Source: JALZAI01 sp038207565
GTDB lineage: Bacteria > Actinomycetota > Actinomycetes > Mycobacteriales > Jatrophihabitantaceae
Direction: 5' to 3'
DNA length: 64,000 bases
NCBI GenBank assembly: GCA_038207565.1
Contig: JBBQZQ010000002.1
Coordinates: 124,001 to 188,000 of the forward strand
The stretch's first letter is position 1, and the number at the start of each line of letters is the position of its first letter. Positions 42,996-50,673 of this stretch are shown one piece after another. The notes below the pieces were generated by a model. It was not told the origin of the DNA. It worked only from the letters and a program-made list of their open reading frames with translations, and searched no databases. The position numbers were made by a program, and so were the translations under genes.

Positions 42996-43416
42996 TTGCT
43001 TTGCTCCAGTCGAATCGATGTGTATGCGCCCACAGTACCGCTGCGAAAGCCACTTCTGTACTACCGGTGTCTCGCGGCTCGCGAATTTACCTCGCCGTGA
43101 TCATTTGCGGCACGGGCGAGTTCAGGGGAAAGCTTCCAGGGGCCGGGTGGTCAGCGGCGAATTCGCAGCACCTGCGGCACAGAATAGCGACCGCGGCACA
43201 GATTCATGCACGAATGACTGCCCGGCACTCCCGTGGCAGCCACTCGCGCTGTCACGGGCCAGTCGGGCCATGTGACGGTGCTGGGCGAGCACATCGCGCG
43301 GGCGCCCTGTTTAGGTACGCGAACTATCGCAAGTGGTCGGCGTCGTGCAAAGCTCCTTTGCGACCTCGCACTAGGCAGGGCCGTGCCCAAGCGGGCTTTG
43401 CGAGGAGGAGGCAGAC
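42996..43416. other. Divergent control region of lsr2 and dodecin
   Basis: No gene is apparent in this 420 bp. A hairpin-like repeat, GCAAAG-CTC-CTTTGC flanked by GTC/GAC (43342-43364), lies about 50 bp upstream of the dodecin start and could be an operator or leader hairpin. The ribosome site of dodecin is GAGGAGG at 43399-43405. Confidence 0.4.
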
Positions 43417-43632
43417 ATGGCGGACAGCGTCTACCGGGTGACGGAGGTCATCGGTGTGAGCAGCGAGTCGTGGGCGGCGGCGGCTCGAAGCGCCGTGGAA
43501 ACCGCGGCGAGCAGTATCCGCGACTTGCGCGTAGCCGAGGTCGTGAAACAGGACGTCGTCATCGAGAACGGGCGGGTGTCGGCGTTCCGGGTGCGCCTGG
43601 CGATCTCGTTCAAGTTCGAGTCAGGCGACTAG
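43417..43632 (+). CDS. Dodecin, flavin-binding protein
   Basis: A 71-residue dodecin. It has VYRVTEVIGVSSESWAAAAR, AVETAASSIRDLRVAEVVKQ and a C-terminal strand VRLAISFKFESGD. Dodecins assemble into 12-subunit shells that store FMN, riboflavin or CoA. The conserved Trp of the flavin site is present in SESWAAA. A good ribosome site precedes the ATG and a 22-nt-arm hairpin follows. Confidence 0.93.
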   Translation: MADSVYRVTEVIGVSSESWAAAARSAVETAASSIRDLRVAEVVKQDVVIENGRVSAFRVRLAISFKFESGD

Positions 43633-43680
43633 CGCCGATCCGCCCTCGCTAGGTGGCTTCGCCGTTCGGCCCTCAAGCGC

Positions 43681-43740
43681 AGCGGAGGCCGCTCTCGTTG
43701 CCGGGCCCGTGGGGGTTGGGCAACGCGAGCGGCCTCCGCT
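43681..43740 (+). terminator. Large hairpin after the dodecin gene
   Basis: Arms 43681-43702 and 43719-43740 (22 nt each, beginning AGCGGAGGCCGCTC) pair with a single mismatch around a 16-base loop. No T-run follows. Its place 49 bp past the dodecin stop fits a transcript-end hairpin. Confidence 0.65.
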
Positions 43741-43853
43741 CCGCGCGGAGCCGACCACAGAGGGGCGTGTCGTGGATTCGGCCCACGTTGCGCCGTTTCG
43801 AGGTGGCGCGAGTGTGAGCTAAGTGGACAGCCGAACCGAGGACAACTGTCCAA

Positions 43854-43867
43854 TGGTCTTAAGACCA
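43854..43867. promoter_or_regulatory. Palindrome TGGT-N6-ACCA, copy 1, upstream of the SARP gene
   Basis: TGGTCTTAAGACCA is a perfect 14-bp palindrome about 330 bp before the SARP ATG. A GGACAG / CTGTCC inverted repeat lies just upstream (43824-43851). It resembles DasR sites (TGGTCTAGACCA) but has two extra central bases. Confidence 0.5.
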
Positions 43868-43985
43868 CTGCGACCCCGGTCGGGCAACCGCGCGATGGGC
43901 GGTGCGAAGCGTCGACGCGGTCGGGGCGCGCACCCGATTCCTGGGGTCACCGCCCTGTGGTGCAACGGCCTGGGTCACGTTCATC

Positions 43986-43999
43986 TGGTTACGTAACCA
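43986..43999. promoter_or_regulatory. Palindrome TGGT-N6-ACCA, copy 2, upstream of the SARP gene
   Basis: TGGTTACGTAACCA is a second perfect 14-bp palindrome with the same outer half-sites as copy 1, centred 132 bp from it and 198 bp before the SARP ATG. The pair may bind one regulator. The remaining sequence from 43741 to 44196 shows no gene. Confidence 0.5.
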
Positions 44000-44196
44000 T
44001 GACAATCGAGCGCCCGCGCGTCTCAGGGGCGTCGCCAATAAGGATCTATCGGGACACGACGGCCGCGGCGCCGGCAATCTCGGCGGCACCCCCTCGTATT
44101 GGGGGTCGAGTCGGCTGGTGCTTACGAATATCGTGCCCCTTGGTTCGGGCATCCCGTGGGGGCGGGGTTGCGGAGGGCCCAAGGGGAGAGCAGTTG

Positions 44197-46041
44197 ATGG
44201 ATGTCGTGGGGGGTTATCCGAGCGCGCCTGCAGGTAGGGCGCTCGAGATTCACTTGTTGGGCCGCTGGGAGGTTCGGCGGGCGGACGGTGGTGTGGTTGC
44301 GGAAAAAGCTTGGCGCACCGGCAAGAATGCGGACCTGATTCGCATGCTGGCGGTCCAGCCGGGACGACCGATCTCGGCGCAGAGCGCGATCAACGCGTTG
44401 TGGCCGGATTCGGATGAGCGGCGCGGGCAGAGCAGTCTGCGTACCGCAGTGTCGTTGGCGCGCAGTGTCGTTGGCGCTGATCATGTCGAGCGCACGGTGG
44501 CCGGGCTACGGCTGCGGAACGTGTGGGTTGATCTGGTGGCATTTCGCCACCTGGCAGCCGCCACGCACAACGCCTTGCAGGTGGGTGACTACTCCCGGGC
44601 GGCACTGCTGGCCCGCGATGCCGACGAGCTGTACGGCGGCGATTTGCGGGCGCACGACGAGACCGCGGAATGGGTTGCCGCCGAGCGACGATCCTTGGCC
44701 GGTGACTACCTGACCTTGTTGTGTGACAGCGCCGAAGCGGCAATCGGGGAGGCCAACGGGCACGACGCCACCGGCCTGGCGCGCCGCGCCCTCGCCGCCG
44801 ACCCGTTCAGCGAACGGGCGAGCAGGTTGCTCATGCGCGCGTGGGTATCGGTGGGTGAGCTGCCCCTCGCAGTCCAGGAGTACGAACGCTGTCGCATGCT
44901 GCTCTGCGAGGAGTTGGGCATCGACCCGTCGCCACAGACGCAGGCGGTGTACTTCCGGCTGCTGCGTGGGCCTCAGACGGCACCACGTACCGACGACGAT
45001 GCGCGCAGCCGAGCGCAGGCGAGAGCAGCGGCACTGCTCTCGACATCGGGGGAGACCACACAGTCGCAGGCAGAGGCACAGTCGCAGGCAGAGGCGCGGA
45101 TCCGGGTGGCGATGTCGGAGTGCATACCCCGACGGCAGTTCGAACGTTGCCGTATCGGGGCTCTGGCCGTCGCCGACCAGCCCGTCACCGCGCAGGCGCG
45201 CATTCGCGCGCTGACGATCGCCTGCCTCCCCGACGTGCTCCTCGGGCGTCCGCGTGCTGCCGTTCCGATTCTGGAGCGGGCAATGTCGCTGTTGGAGACG
45301 GCGCACGACGAGGTGCTGCGCAGCCGGGTCGACGCGCTGGCCTGCCTCGTCGCGCACGACACCGGCAGCCCCGATTTCGCCGAATGGTGGCGGATCGCTC
45401 AGGAGTGGACTGCCGGAAACACCGACGTCAACTGGACGTGGGTGACGCTGCGCATCGCCGCCGAACGCGACGATCAGGCGACACTACGCACCGCGCTGCA
45501 GCTTCGGGCCGGCCCCGGCTCCGGGCCTCTCGCGCGGCGTCTGCACGCCCTGGCGGCCGCAGCCGCGCTCGCGCAGCTCGGTAACACCGACGACGCGATC
45601 GTCGGGCTGCGCGAGGTCATCGATGACGAGGACCGCGCGCATTCGACCCTGCTCCTCCCCGAAGCGCTGGCCAGGCTGATCCTGTTGCAAGCACCGAATG
45701 ATCCGGTCGGCGCCGCTCGCGACGCCACGCGGCTCGAACGGATGATGGAAGAAACGACCGCGATGCCGCGCGAGACTTGCTTATGGCTACTGGCGCGCGC
45801 CGAGCTGGAAGCTGCACGCGGCCGATTGGCCGCCGCGAGCGCGGACGCCGCGACCGCGTCCCAGATCGCACAGGACCACGGACTTCAGCCACTCGCCGCG
45901 ATCGCGCGCGAACACTGGTCGCGTCACGTCGACTCAACACGCGTCTGGACGGCACGAGAACTGCCCGCGACCTTGCCCCACCTGCGCCTCGGGTACCGGC
46001 CGAACGCCCTGGAAAGCACGCCACTTAGCCAGGCGCAGTAG
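44197..46041 (+). CDS. SARP-type transcriptional regulator with BTAD and long C-terminal region
   Basis: The 614-residue protein has an N-terminal OmpR-like winged helix (IHLLGRWEVRRADGGVVAEK, INALWPDSDERRGQSSLRTA) and a bacterial transcriptional activation domain (LYGGDLRAHDETAEWVAAER to LLCEELGIDPSPQTQAVYFR, about residues 90-250), the SARP architecture. The remaining 350 residues are helical, Ala-rich and TPR-like, without a recognisable ATPase motif. The ATG at 44197 follows AAGGGGAGAG; the longer frame has no such signal. SARPs often activate secondary metabolite or differentiation genes, but no biosynthetic cluster lies here, so the target may be distant or local signalling genes. Confidence 0.85.
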   Translation: MDVVGGYPSAPAGRALEIHLLGRWEVRRADGGVVAEKAWRTGKNADLIRMLAVQPGRPISAQSAINALWPDSDERRGQSSLRTAVSLARSVVGADHVERTVAGLRLRNVWVDLVAFRHLAAATHNALQVGDYSRAALLARDADELYGGDLRAHDETAEWVAAERRSLAGDYLTLLCDSAEAAIGEANGHDATGLARRALAADPFSERASRLLMRAWVSVGELPLAVQEYERCRMLLCEELGIDPSPQTQAVYFRLLRGPQTAPRTDDDARSRAQARAAALLSTSGETTQSQAEAQSQAEARIRVAMSECIPRRQFERCRIGALAVADQPVTAQARIRALTIACLPDVLLGRPRAAVPILERAMSLLETAHDEVLRSRVDALACLVAHDTGSPDFAEWWRIAQEWTAGNTDVNWTWVTLRIAAERDDQATLRTALQLRAGPGSGPLARRLHALAAAAALAQLGNTDDAIVGLREVIDDEDRAHSTLLLPEALARLILLQAPNDPVGAARDATRLERMMEETTAMPRETCLWLLARAELEAARGRLAAASADAATASQIAQDHGLQPLAAIAREHWSRHVDSTRVWTARELPATLPHLRLGYRPNALESTPLSQAQ

Positions 46042-46140
46042 CGCGAGCGCAGCCGGCTGGCCGTGAACAGGGCGCGGTCGCCACGACGCGCTGCGTCGAG
46101 TGACGTGACAGCCACGACGGTTCGCTGCGATCATTCGCGC

Positions 46141-47952
46141 ATGTCGGACGCGCAGCCAGGTCCGGAAGCTACGCCGGCGGGGTTCATTGCCCCGCAGGGA
46201 GTCGACGCGCTCCGCCTGCAGCAGCTGGCTCGGGTAAGCGCTGAACTGGGCGCGGCAGACACCATGGAGGATGTGGTTGCTGCCGCGGTCACCCACGTCG
46301 CCGAGGCGATCGGTGCCGCGGTGACCACGCTGATGGTCGTGGACGGCGATCGGCTCGTCCTCGTCGCCGGACACGGGTTGCAGGCCGGTGTCGAGCAACG
46401 TTGGGCTACTTTCGGTCTGAACGACGTCAATCCGGCGAGCGAGGCGGCTCGCAGCGGTCGGGTAGTTGCGATCGGGGACGCCGCGCTCATCGAAGCTCGG
46501 TATCCGGTCCTGCGCGGTCAGGTACCGTCTGGGCGATCGCTGGTGTGTCTGCCGCTGAGCGGCGGTCCGCGACCGGTGGGGACGATCGGGCTGACCTTCG
46601 AGAATGGTTGGCTGCCAGGCCACCTCGAACTCGACTTTCTCGCGACCTTCGCACAGACGTGCGGTCAGGCGGTCCGTCGGATTCGCGCGCTGGAGGAGTT
46701 GCGCGAACGGGCGGCCCAGATGGCGTTCCTTGCCGAGGCATCGGCCGAGCTCGCGAGCAGCCTGGACTACCGCTTGACCCTGACCAACGTGTCCAACCTT
46801 GCCGTGCAGACGCTGGCTGACTGGTGTGCGGTGGATATCCTGCAGGACGGCGTCCCCGTCACGTTGGCGGTGGCGCACGTCGACCCCGCGAAGGTGTCGT
46901 GGGCGTGGGAACTGCAAGCGCGGTACCCGACGGACCCGGACTCGCCCACCGGTTCTCCGAACGTGATCCGCACCGGCGTCAGCGAGCTGTACGCGGAGGT
47001 CACCGACGAGATGCTCGTCGCGGCCGCTCGCGATCCGGAGCAGTTGCAGCTCACCCGCGAACTGCACCTGCGCAGCGTGCTGATAGTGCCGCTGAGCGCT
47101 CGAGGCCACACCCTGGGCTCCATCACCCTGATCCGCACTAAGGCCGGGCGTCCGTACGGCGCGACCGATCTGTCCGTGGCCGAGGATCTCGGCAGACGCG
47201 CAGGCGTCGCCATCGACAACGCTGGGCTCTTCGAGCGAACCCGAAATGTTGCACTTGCACTGCAACGCGCCGTCCTGCCCGACGCTCTCGACACGATCCC
47301 GCCCTGGGAGATCGCCACCTATTACGCGCCTGGTGGGGACGCCGAGGTCGGTGGCGATTTCTACGACGCGCTAGGGCTGCGCGACGGACGCCTGGCGTTC
47401 GCGATCGGCGACGTGACCGGCCACGGCGTGCATGCCGCCGCCGCGATGGCGCAGATGAGATCTGCCATGCGCGCCTACCTCGCCACCGATCCCGACCCCG
47501 AGGTAGTGGTCCGGAAGCTCGACAACATGTTTGACCTGCTGGTCATCACCCGGCTCGTCACCTTGATCTACGGCGTCATCGACCCGGTCAACAGGCTTGT
47601 CAGCTTCGTCAATGCGGGCCACTATCCGCCGCTGATTGCCACTGCCGGCGGAGAACCATTCTTTGCAGAGGCCCAAGCGGAACCGCCGGTGGGAACCGGA
47701 CGGGTGACACGCACGGCGCACACGCGGGACTTCGGTCCGCGATCGGTGATGCTGCTCTACACAGACGGCCTCATCGAGCAGCGTGGCGAAATCATCGACC
47801 TCGGCTTGTCACGACTGCTCAGCGCCGCGCCGAACCTGCTTCGCGACCCGTTGTCAGCCGGACTGACGGAGCTGGTGAGCTGCGTGGGGCTGACAGGCGG
47901 GCGCGACGACATCACCGCCTTCGCGGTGCGCCATCGAAGTGGAAGGAAGTGA
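46141..47952 (+). CDS. GAF-GAF-PP2C serine phosphatase (RsbU/SpoIIE type)
   Basis: A 603-residue signalling phosphatase. Two GAF-like sensor domains occupy about residues 20-185 and 205-360, followed by a coiled-coil link and a PPM/SpoIIE phosphatase domain (about 385-600) with EVGGDFYDALGLRDGRLAFA, IGDVTGHGVHAAAAMAQMR, FVNAGHYPP, LLYTDGLIEQRGE and GGRDDITAFAV. All the metal-binding Asp positions are present. Such enzymes dephosphorylate STAS antagonists to release a sigma factor from an anti-sigma kinase; the STAS and HATPase genes just downstream are the likely partners. Ligands of the GAF domains are unknown. Confidence 0.9.
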   Translation: MSDAQPGPEATPAGFIAPQGVDALRLQQLARVSAELGAADTMEDVVAAAVTHVAEAIGAAVTTLMVVDGDRLVLVAGHGLQAGVEQRWATFGLNDVNPASEAARSGRVVAIGDAALIEARYPVLRGQVPSGRSLVCLPLSGGPRPVGTIGLTFENGWLPGHLELDFLATFAQTCGQAVRRIRALEELRERAAQMAFLAEASAELASSLDYRLTLTNVSNLAVQTLADWCAVDILQDGVPVTLAVAHVDPAKVSWAWELQARYPTDPDSPTGSPNVIRTGVSELYAEVTDEMLVAAARDPEQLQLTRELHLRSVLIVPLSARGHTLGSITLIRTKAGRPYGATDLSVAEDLGRRAGVAIDNAGLFERTRNVALALQRAVLPDALDTIPPWEIATYYAPGGDAEVGGDFYDALGLRDGRLAFAIGDVTGHGVHAAAAMAQMRSAMRAYLATDPDPEVVVRKLDNMFDLLVITRLVTLIYGVIDPVNRLVSFVNAGHYPPLIATAGGEPFFAEAQAEPPVGTGRVTRTAHTRDFGPRSVMLLYTDGLIEQRGEIIDLGLSRLLSAAPNLLRDPLSAGLTELVSCVGLTGGRDDITAFAVRHRSGRK

Positions 47953-48133
47953 CCGTGCTGACGCGGCGTCCAGGCGCTAGCGACCTGCCGGAGCGTGCAG
48001 CGAAACCGCGCCGGGTGAATACCCGCGCCGCCTGCCGGAATATGCGACGGTTGCGACATACCGTCCGGGAAGCGCTCGCCTTCTTTATCGCCATGCTTGG
48101 GCCGATCACCGCGGATGTGTCAGGGTGGGGCAG

Positions 48134-48466
48134 GTGACGACGTTCTCGGCGAGCTCGACCAGCGCGGGCGGCACCACGACCTTGCATATCGCCGGCGAGC
48201 TGGACATGGCCACCGCCGAGCAGATGCGGGAATTGGGTGACGCTGCCCTCGACGATCGGCAGTGCCGAACACTTGTTCTGGACGCTGCGGAACTGTCCTT
48301 CCTCGACTCCAGCGGGCTGAGCTGCTGGATGGAGCTTCGTCGCCGCGCAGTGGCCGGTGGTCAGCGCGTCGTCGTCAGGTCGGCGCAACCCCAGGTGCTG
48401 CGGATCCTCGATGTTGCCGGCTTGACCAACTATTTCGATGAGGGTTCTGAGACCAACCCGAGCTAA
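48134..48466 (+). CDS. STAS-domain anti-sigma factor antagonist
   Basis: A 110-residue STAS protein of the SpoIIAA/RsbV type. It has TTTLHIAGELDMATAEQM, LVLDAAELSFLDSSGLSCWM with a phosphorylatable Ser in DSSG (about residue 59), and VVVRSAQPQVLRILDVAGL. The GTG at 48134 is preferred because GGGTGGGG precedes it; a GTG at 48125 is possible. It follows the GAF-PP2C phosphatase by 181 bp and converges with the HATPase gene with overlapping stop codons. It is the expected substrate of both. Confidence 0.88.
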   Translation: MTTFSASSTSAGGTTTLHIAGELDMATAEQMRELGDAALDDRQCRTLVLDAAELSFLDSSGLSCWMELRRRAVAGGQRVVVRSAQPQVLRILDVAGLTNYFDEGSETNPS

Positions 48467-48879
48467 CCCTGGGCAATGTCGAACCAGACGGCCTTGCCTG
48501 GGGGCAGTTCGGTGGGGGTCACTCCCCAGGCGGAGGCGAGGGCATCGACGATCAGCAGGCCCCGGCCGGACGGTTCCGAACTCGCTGGCCGCTCGCGGGG
48601 CAGGACCGGTAGGTCGGCGCCGGCGTCGATGACTGCGATGCCGATGCCCGGCGGGTGCAGTCGTACACGCAACGTGATGTCGGGGCGACCGTAACGCACA
48701 GCATTGCTCACGATCTCCGACGCCAGCAACTGCGCGTCCTCAATCAAGTCAGCGGAAAGGTGGTCAGAATTGTCGGCGACGAACTGCCGCGCGACTCGGA
48801 CCGCGTCCGTACCCGCCGGCAGCACAATGCTGCTTACGGCCTCGTCGTGCGCCCGCCCCTGCTCTGACACCGGCTCCAC
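48463..48879 (-). CDS. RsbW-like HATPase anti-sigma kinase
   Basis: The 138-residue protein is a GHKL-type ATP-binding protein like RsbW. It has ASEIVSNAVRYGRPDITLRV (N box), IGIAVIDAGADLPVLP (G1-like) and SGRGLLIVDALASAWGV (G2 box). It would phosphorylate the STAS Ser and hold a sigma factor. No alternative sigma gene of the SigB/SigF type lies in the window. The GTG start at 48879 sits well before the Glu/His-rich first helix. It overlaps the STAS gene only at the stop codons. Confidence 0.87.
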   Translation of the reverse strand: MEPVSEQGRAHDEAVSSIVLPAGTDAVRVARQFVADNSDHLSADLIEDAQLLASEIVSNAVRYGRPDITLRVRLHPPGIGIAVIDAGADLPVLPRERPASSEPSGRGLLIVDALASAWGVTPTELPPGKAVWFDIAQG

Positions 48880-49027
48880 CAGATAGGTATGCCGCGAACG
48901 GCCGGCTTAATCACGGGCAAGTGCGCGGATCTGTCGACCGGTCACGGATTGGGCAAGTGCCAGGGCAGGCGCTTCTTGTGGTCATCGAGCAAGCGCGGCC
49001 TTCCGGATCGATCCCGCAAGATCGAAG

Positions 49028-49489
49028 GTGTCCTACTCGGGGCGCCACATGCTCGGGTTGGGCGTCGTGCACGCCACTTTCGACATCAACTCGGGAGAGC
49101 TGCGGGTCACCGATCCGCCCACTGCTTCGAGCGTGGCTGTCTCCGTGGCCGCGGGCAGTTTCAGCTCCGGCAATGCCAAACGGGACAAGGACGTGCGCTC
49201 CGCGGGATTGCTGGACGTCGCTACCTATCCCGATATCACCTTCGCCTCGGACGGCCTGCGCGAGGACGCCGACCGCTGGGTGCTGTCGGGCACCGTGACG
49301 GCGCACGGCAACTCGGTGCCGGTCGAGGTGGTCATCGACCGGGTGACGCGCGAGGGCGAGGGATTGCGCATGCACGCGCGAGCCGAGCACCTGGACCGCC
49401 AGGCATTCGGTATCGCCAAGTCAAAGGGCATGGTCGGGCGCTACCTCGATCTGGACCTCGACGTGCTGGCGGTCCCGGCCGGGCTGTAG
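49028..49489 (+). CDS. YceI-family lipid-binding protein, N-terminus apparently truncated
   Basis: The 153-residue frame has YceI lipocalin-like strands: SAGLLDVATYPDITFASDGL, LSGTVTAHGNSVPVEVVID and AFGIAKSKGMVGRYL. YceI proteins bind isoprenoids or amides. Homologous sequence continues upstream of the first usable start (GTG 49028), where the same frame reads FRIDPARSKVSYSGRHM, the normal first strand, but no start codon is present until an in-frame stop near 48907. The gene may have lost its start through a frameshift, or use a rare start codon. No export signal is seen. Confidence 0.65.
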   Translation: MSYSGRHMLGLGVVHATFDINSGELRVTDPPTASSVAVSVAAGSFSSGNAKRDKDVRSAGLLDVATYPDITFASDGLREDADRWVLSGTVTAHGNSVPVEVVIDRVTREGEGLRMHARAEHLDRQAFGIAKSKGMVGRYLDLDLDVLAVPAGL

Positions 49490-49602
49490 CCGACTGCCCC
49501 TGCGACAGTCCTCTTGCTTGGGGCGGCCGCTGGTACCAGGCTGCTCGTACAACGAATTCGCCAGTTCTCGCGATCGCGGGACGTCAAGCTGGGTGGTGAC
49601 AG

Positions 49603-50259
49603 ATGTCTGCTGAAATGCACGTGAGTCCGCCGACGGCAGCGACGCGCGGCGCGGTGTTCGTCGAGCACCGGATGAAGCGGCCGCAGGTTGCGGAATCGGC
49701 CTACATCGCGCCGACCGCGGTGCTGTGCGGGGATGTCAAGGTTGGTCCGCACAGCCGGGTGCTGTTCGGTGCGGTAATCACCGCCGAGGGTGGCGCGGTC
49801 GAGATCGGCGCGAACTGCGTCGTCATGGAGAACGCGGTGTTGCGTGGGACGCCGGGTCATCCCACGGTGCTGGGTGATCATGTGCTGGTAGGCCCGCATG
49901 CCCACCTCACCGGCTGCGTCGTCGAGGGGGAGAGCCGGATCGCAACGGGCGCGGTGGTGTTCAACGGGGCCCGCCTCGGGCTCGGCGCCGAGGTCGAGTT
50001 CCACGCGGTCGTGGGCGTCAACACGGTCGTGCCGGCCGGGATCGCTGTTCCGATGGGCTGGTTCGCCGGCGGGGATCCCGCCGAACTGGTTCCGCCGGGC
50101 GACTGGCCCCGCATCCAGGCGCTCCTCGGCCCGCTGGACTATCCAGGCACGGTCTTCGGAGTGGGTGACAACGACCGGAGCATGCCCGACATCGCTCGTC
50201 GATACGCCCGAGGCCTTGCGCTGCACCGCAAGGATGACATCCTGGCGCGACATCGCTGA
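49603..50259 (+). CDS. Left-handed beta-helix protein, gamma-carbonic-anhydrase-like
   Basis: A 218-residue hexapeptide-repeat protein. From residue 27 it matches the gamma-carbonic anhydrase/PaaY group (IAPTAVLCGDVKVGPHSRVL, GANCVVMENAVLRGTPGHP, LGDHVLVGPHAHLTGCVV, VPMGWFAGGDPAELVP). Several catalytic features of true gamma enzymes are altered: the Gln-Asp pair after the conserved Asn-Val is replaced by Met-Glu, and the usual VGHxxxxHGC reads VGPHAHLTGC. It is therefore probably not an active carbonic anhydrase, but a structural or acyltransferase-like relative. No partner gene is adjacent. Confidence 0.75.
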   Translation: MSAEMHVSPPTAATRGAVFVEHRMKRPQVAESAYIAPTAVLCGDVKVGPHSRVLFGAVITAEGGAVEIGANCVVMENAVLRGTPGHPTVLGDHVLVGPHAHLTGCVVEGESRIATGAVVFNGARLGLGAEVEFHAVVGVNTVVPAGIAVPMGWFAGGDPAELVPPGDWPRIQALLGPLDYPGTVFGVGDNDRSMPDIARRYARGLALHRKDDILARHR

Positions 50260-50280
50260 CCAGACCGGCGCTACGTCCCG

Positions 50281-50500
50281 ATGCCCTTCGGGCCCGGCCC
50301 GGCATATCATCCGCATCTCGATTCCGTTGACTTCAGCGTTCGGGTGAACAATCCGCTCTTCCCGTTGACGGTCGGCAGGGCGTTGGTCTACTCCCTGTCC
50401 ATCTCGATCACCGTGCCGTACGGCAGCTCCGGCACGCTGTTCGCATTGCCGAGCAGATAGCGTTGGAGCCGGACGTCCTGGACAACAAGTGGTACGTGAC
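50281..50500 (+). pseudogene. Remnant of an exported protein gene
   Basis: A frame from 50281 gives DFSVRVNNPLFPLTVGRALV, resembling the start of secreted proteins with a conserved DNPFFPL block, then TVPYGSSGTLFALP. Another frame from about 50450 gives ALEPDVLDNKWYV, which in that protein type follows the TPYGS block. One frame change and loss of the segment between them make it non-functional. It runs into a second remnant. Confidence 0.5.
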
Positions 50501-50630
50501 AACGCCAGCGGGCTCGGGTTGTTGATCGTGGCAGCGATCGCCGAAGGACACCGCGGCGCGCTCACGATCGAGGCCGGCCCTACCGGCGGAGCCCGGGTGG
50601 TGCTGACTCTTCCCGAGACGCGCCGACGTA
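50489..50630 (+). pseudogene. C-terminal remnant of a histidine kinase gene
   Basis: The frame from 50489 reads VRDNASGLGLLIVAAIAEGH followed by a strand ending VVLTLPETRRR, the G2 box and last strand of a sensor kinase ATPase domain. The rest of the kinase is absent and the frame then continues into the end of lctP on the other strand. It directly adjoins the preceding remnant, marking a deletion joint. Confidence 0.55.
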
Positions 50631-50673
50631 GCCGCGCCGGGCGTGTTTCACGTGGGCTCGCGAGCCGTCGGTG

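Noticed and set aside
43633..44196. A possible RNA gene in the gene-free stretch before the SARP gene
   Set aside because: The large hairpin at 43681-43740 is better explained as the transcript end of dodecin. No tRNA-like arms or other conserved RNA shape was found.
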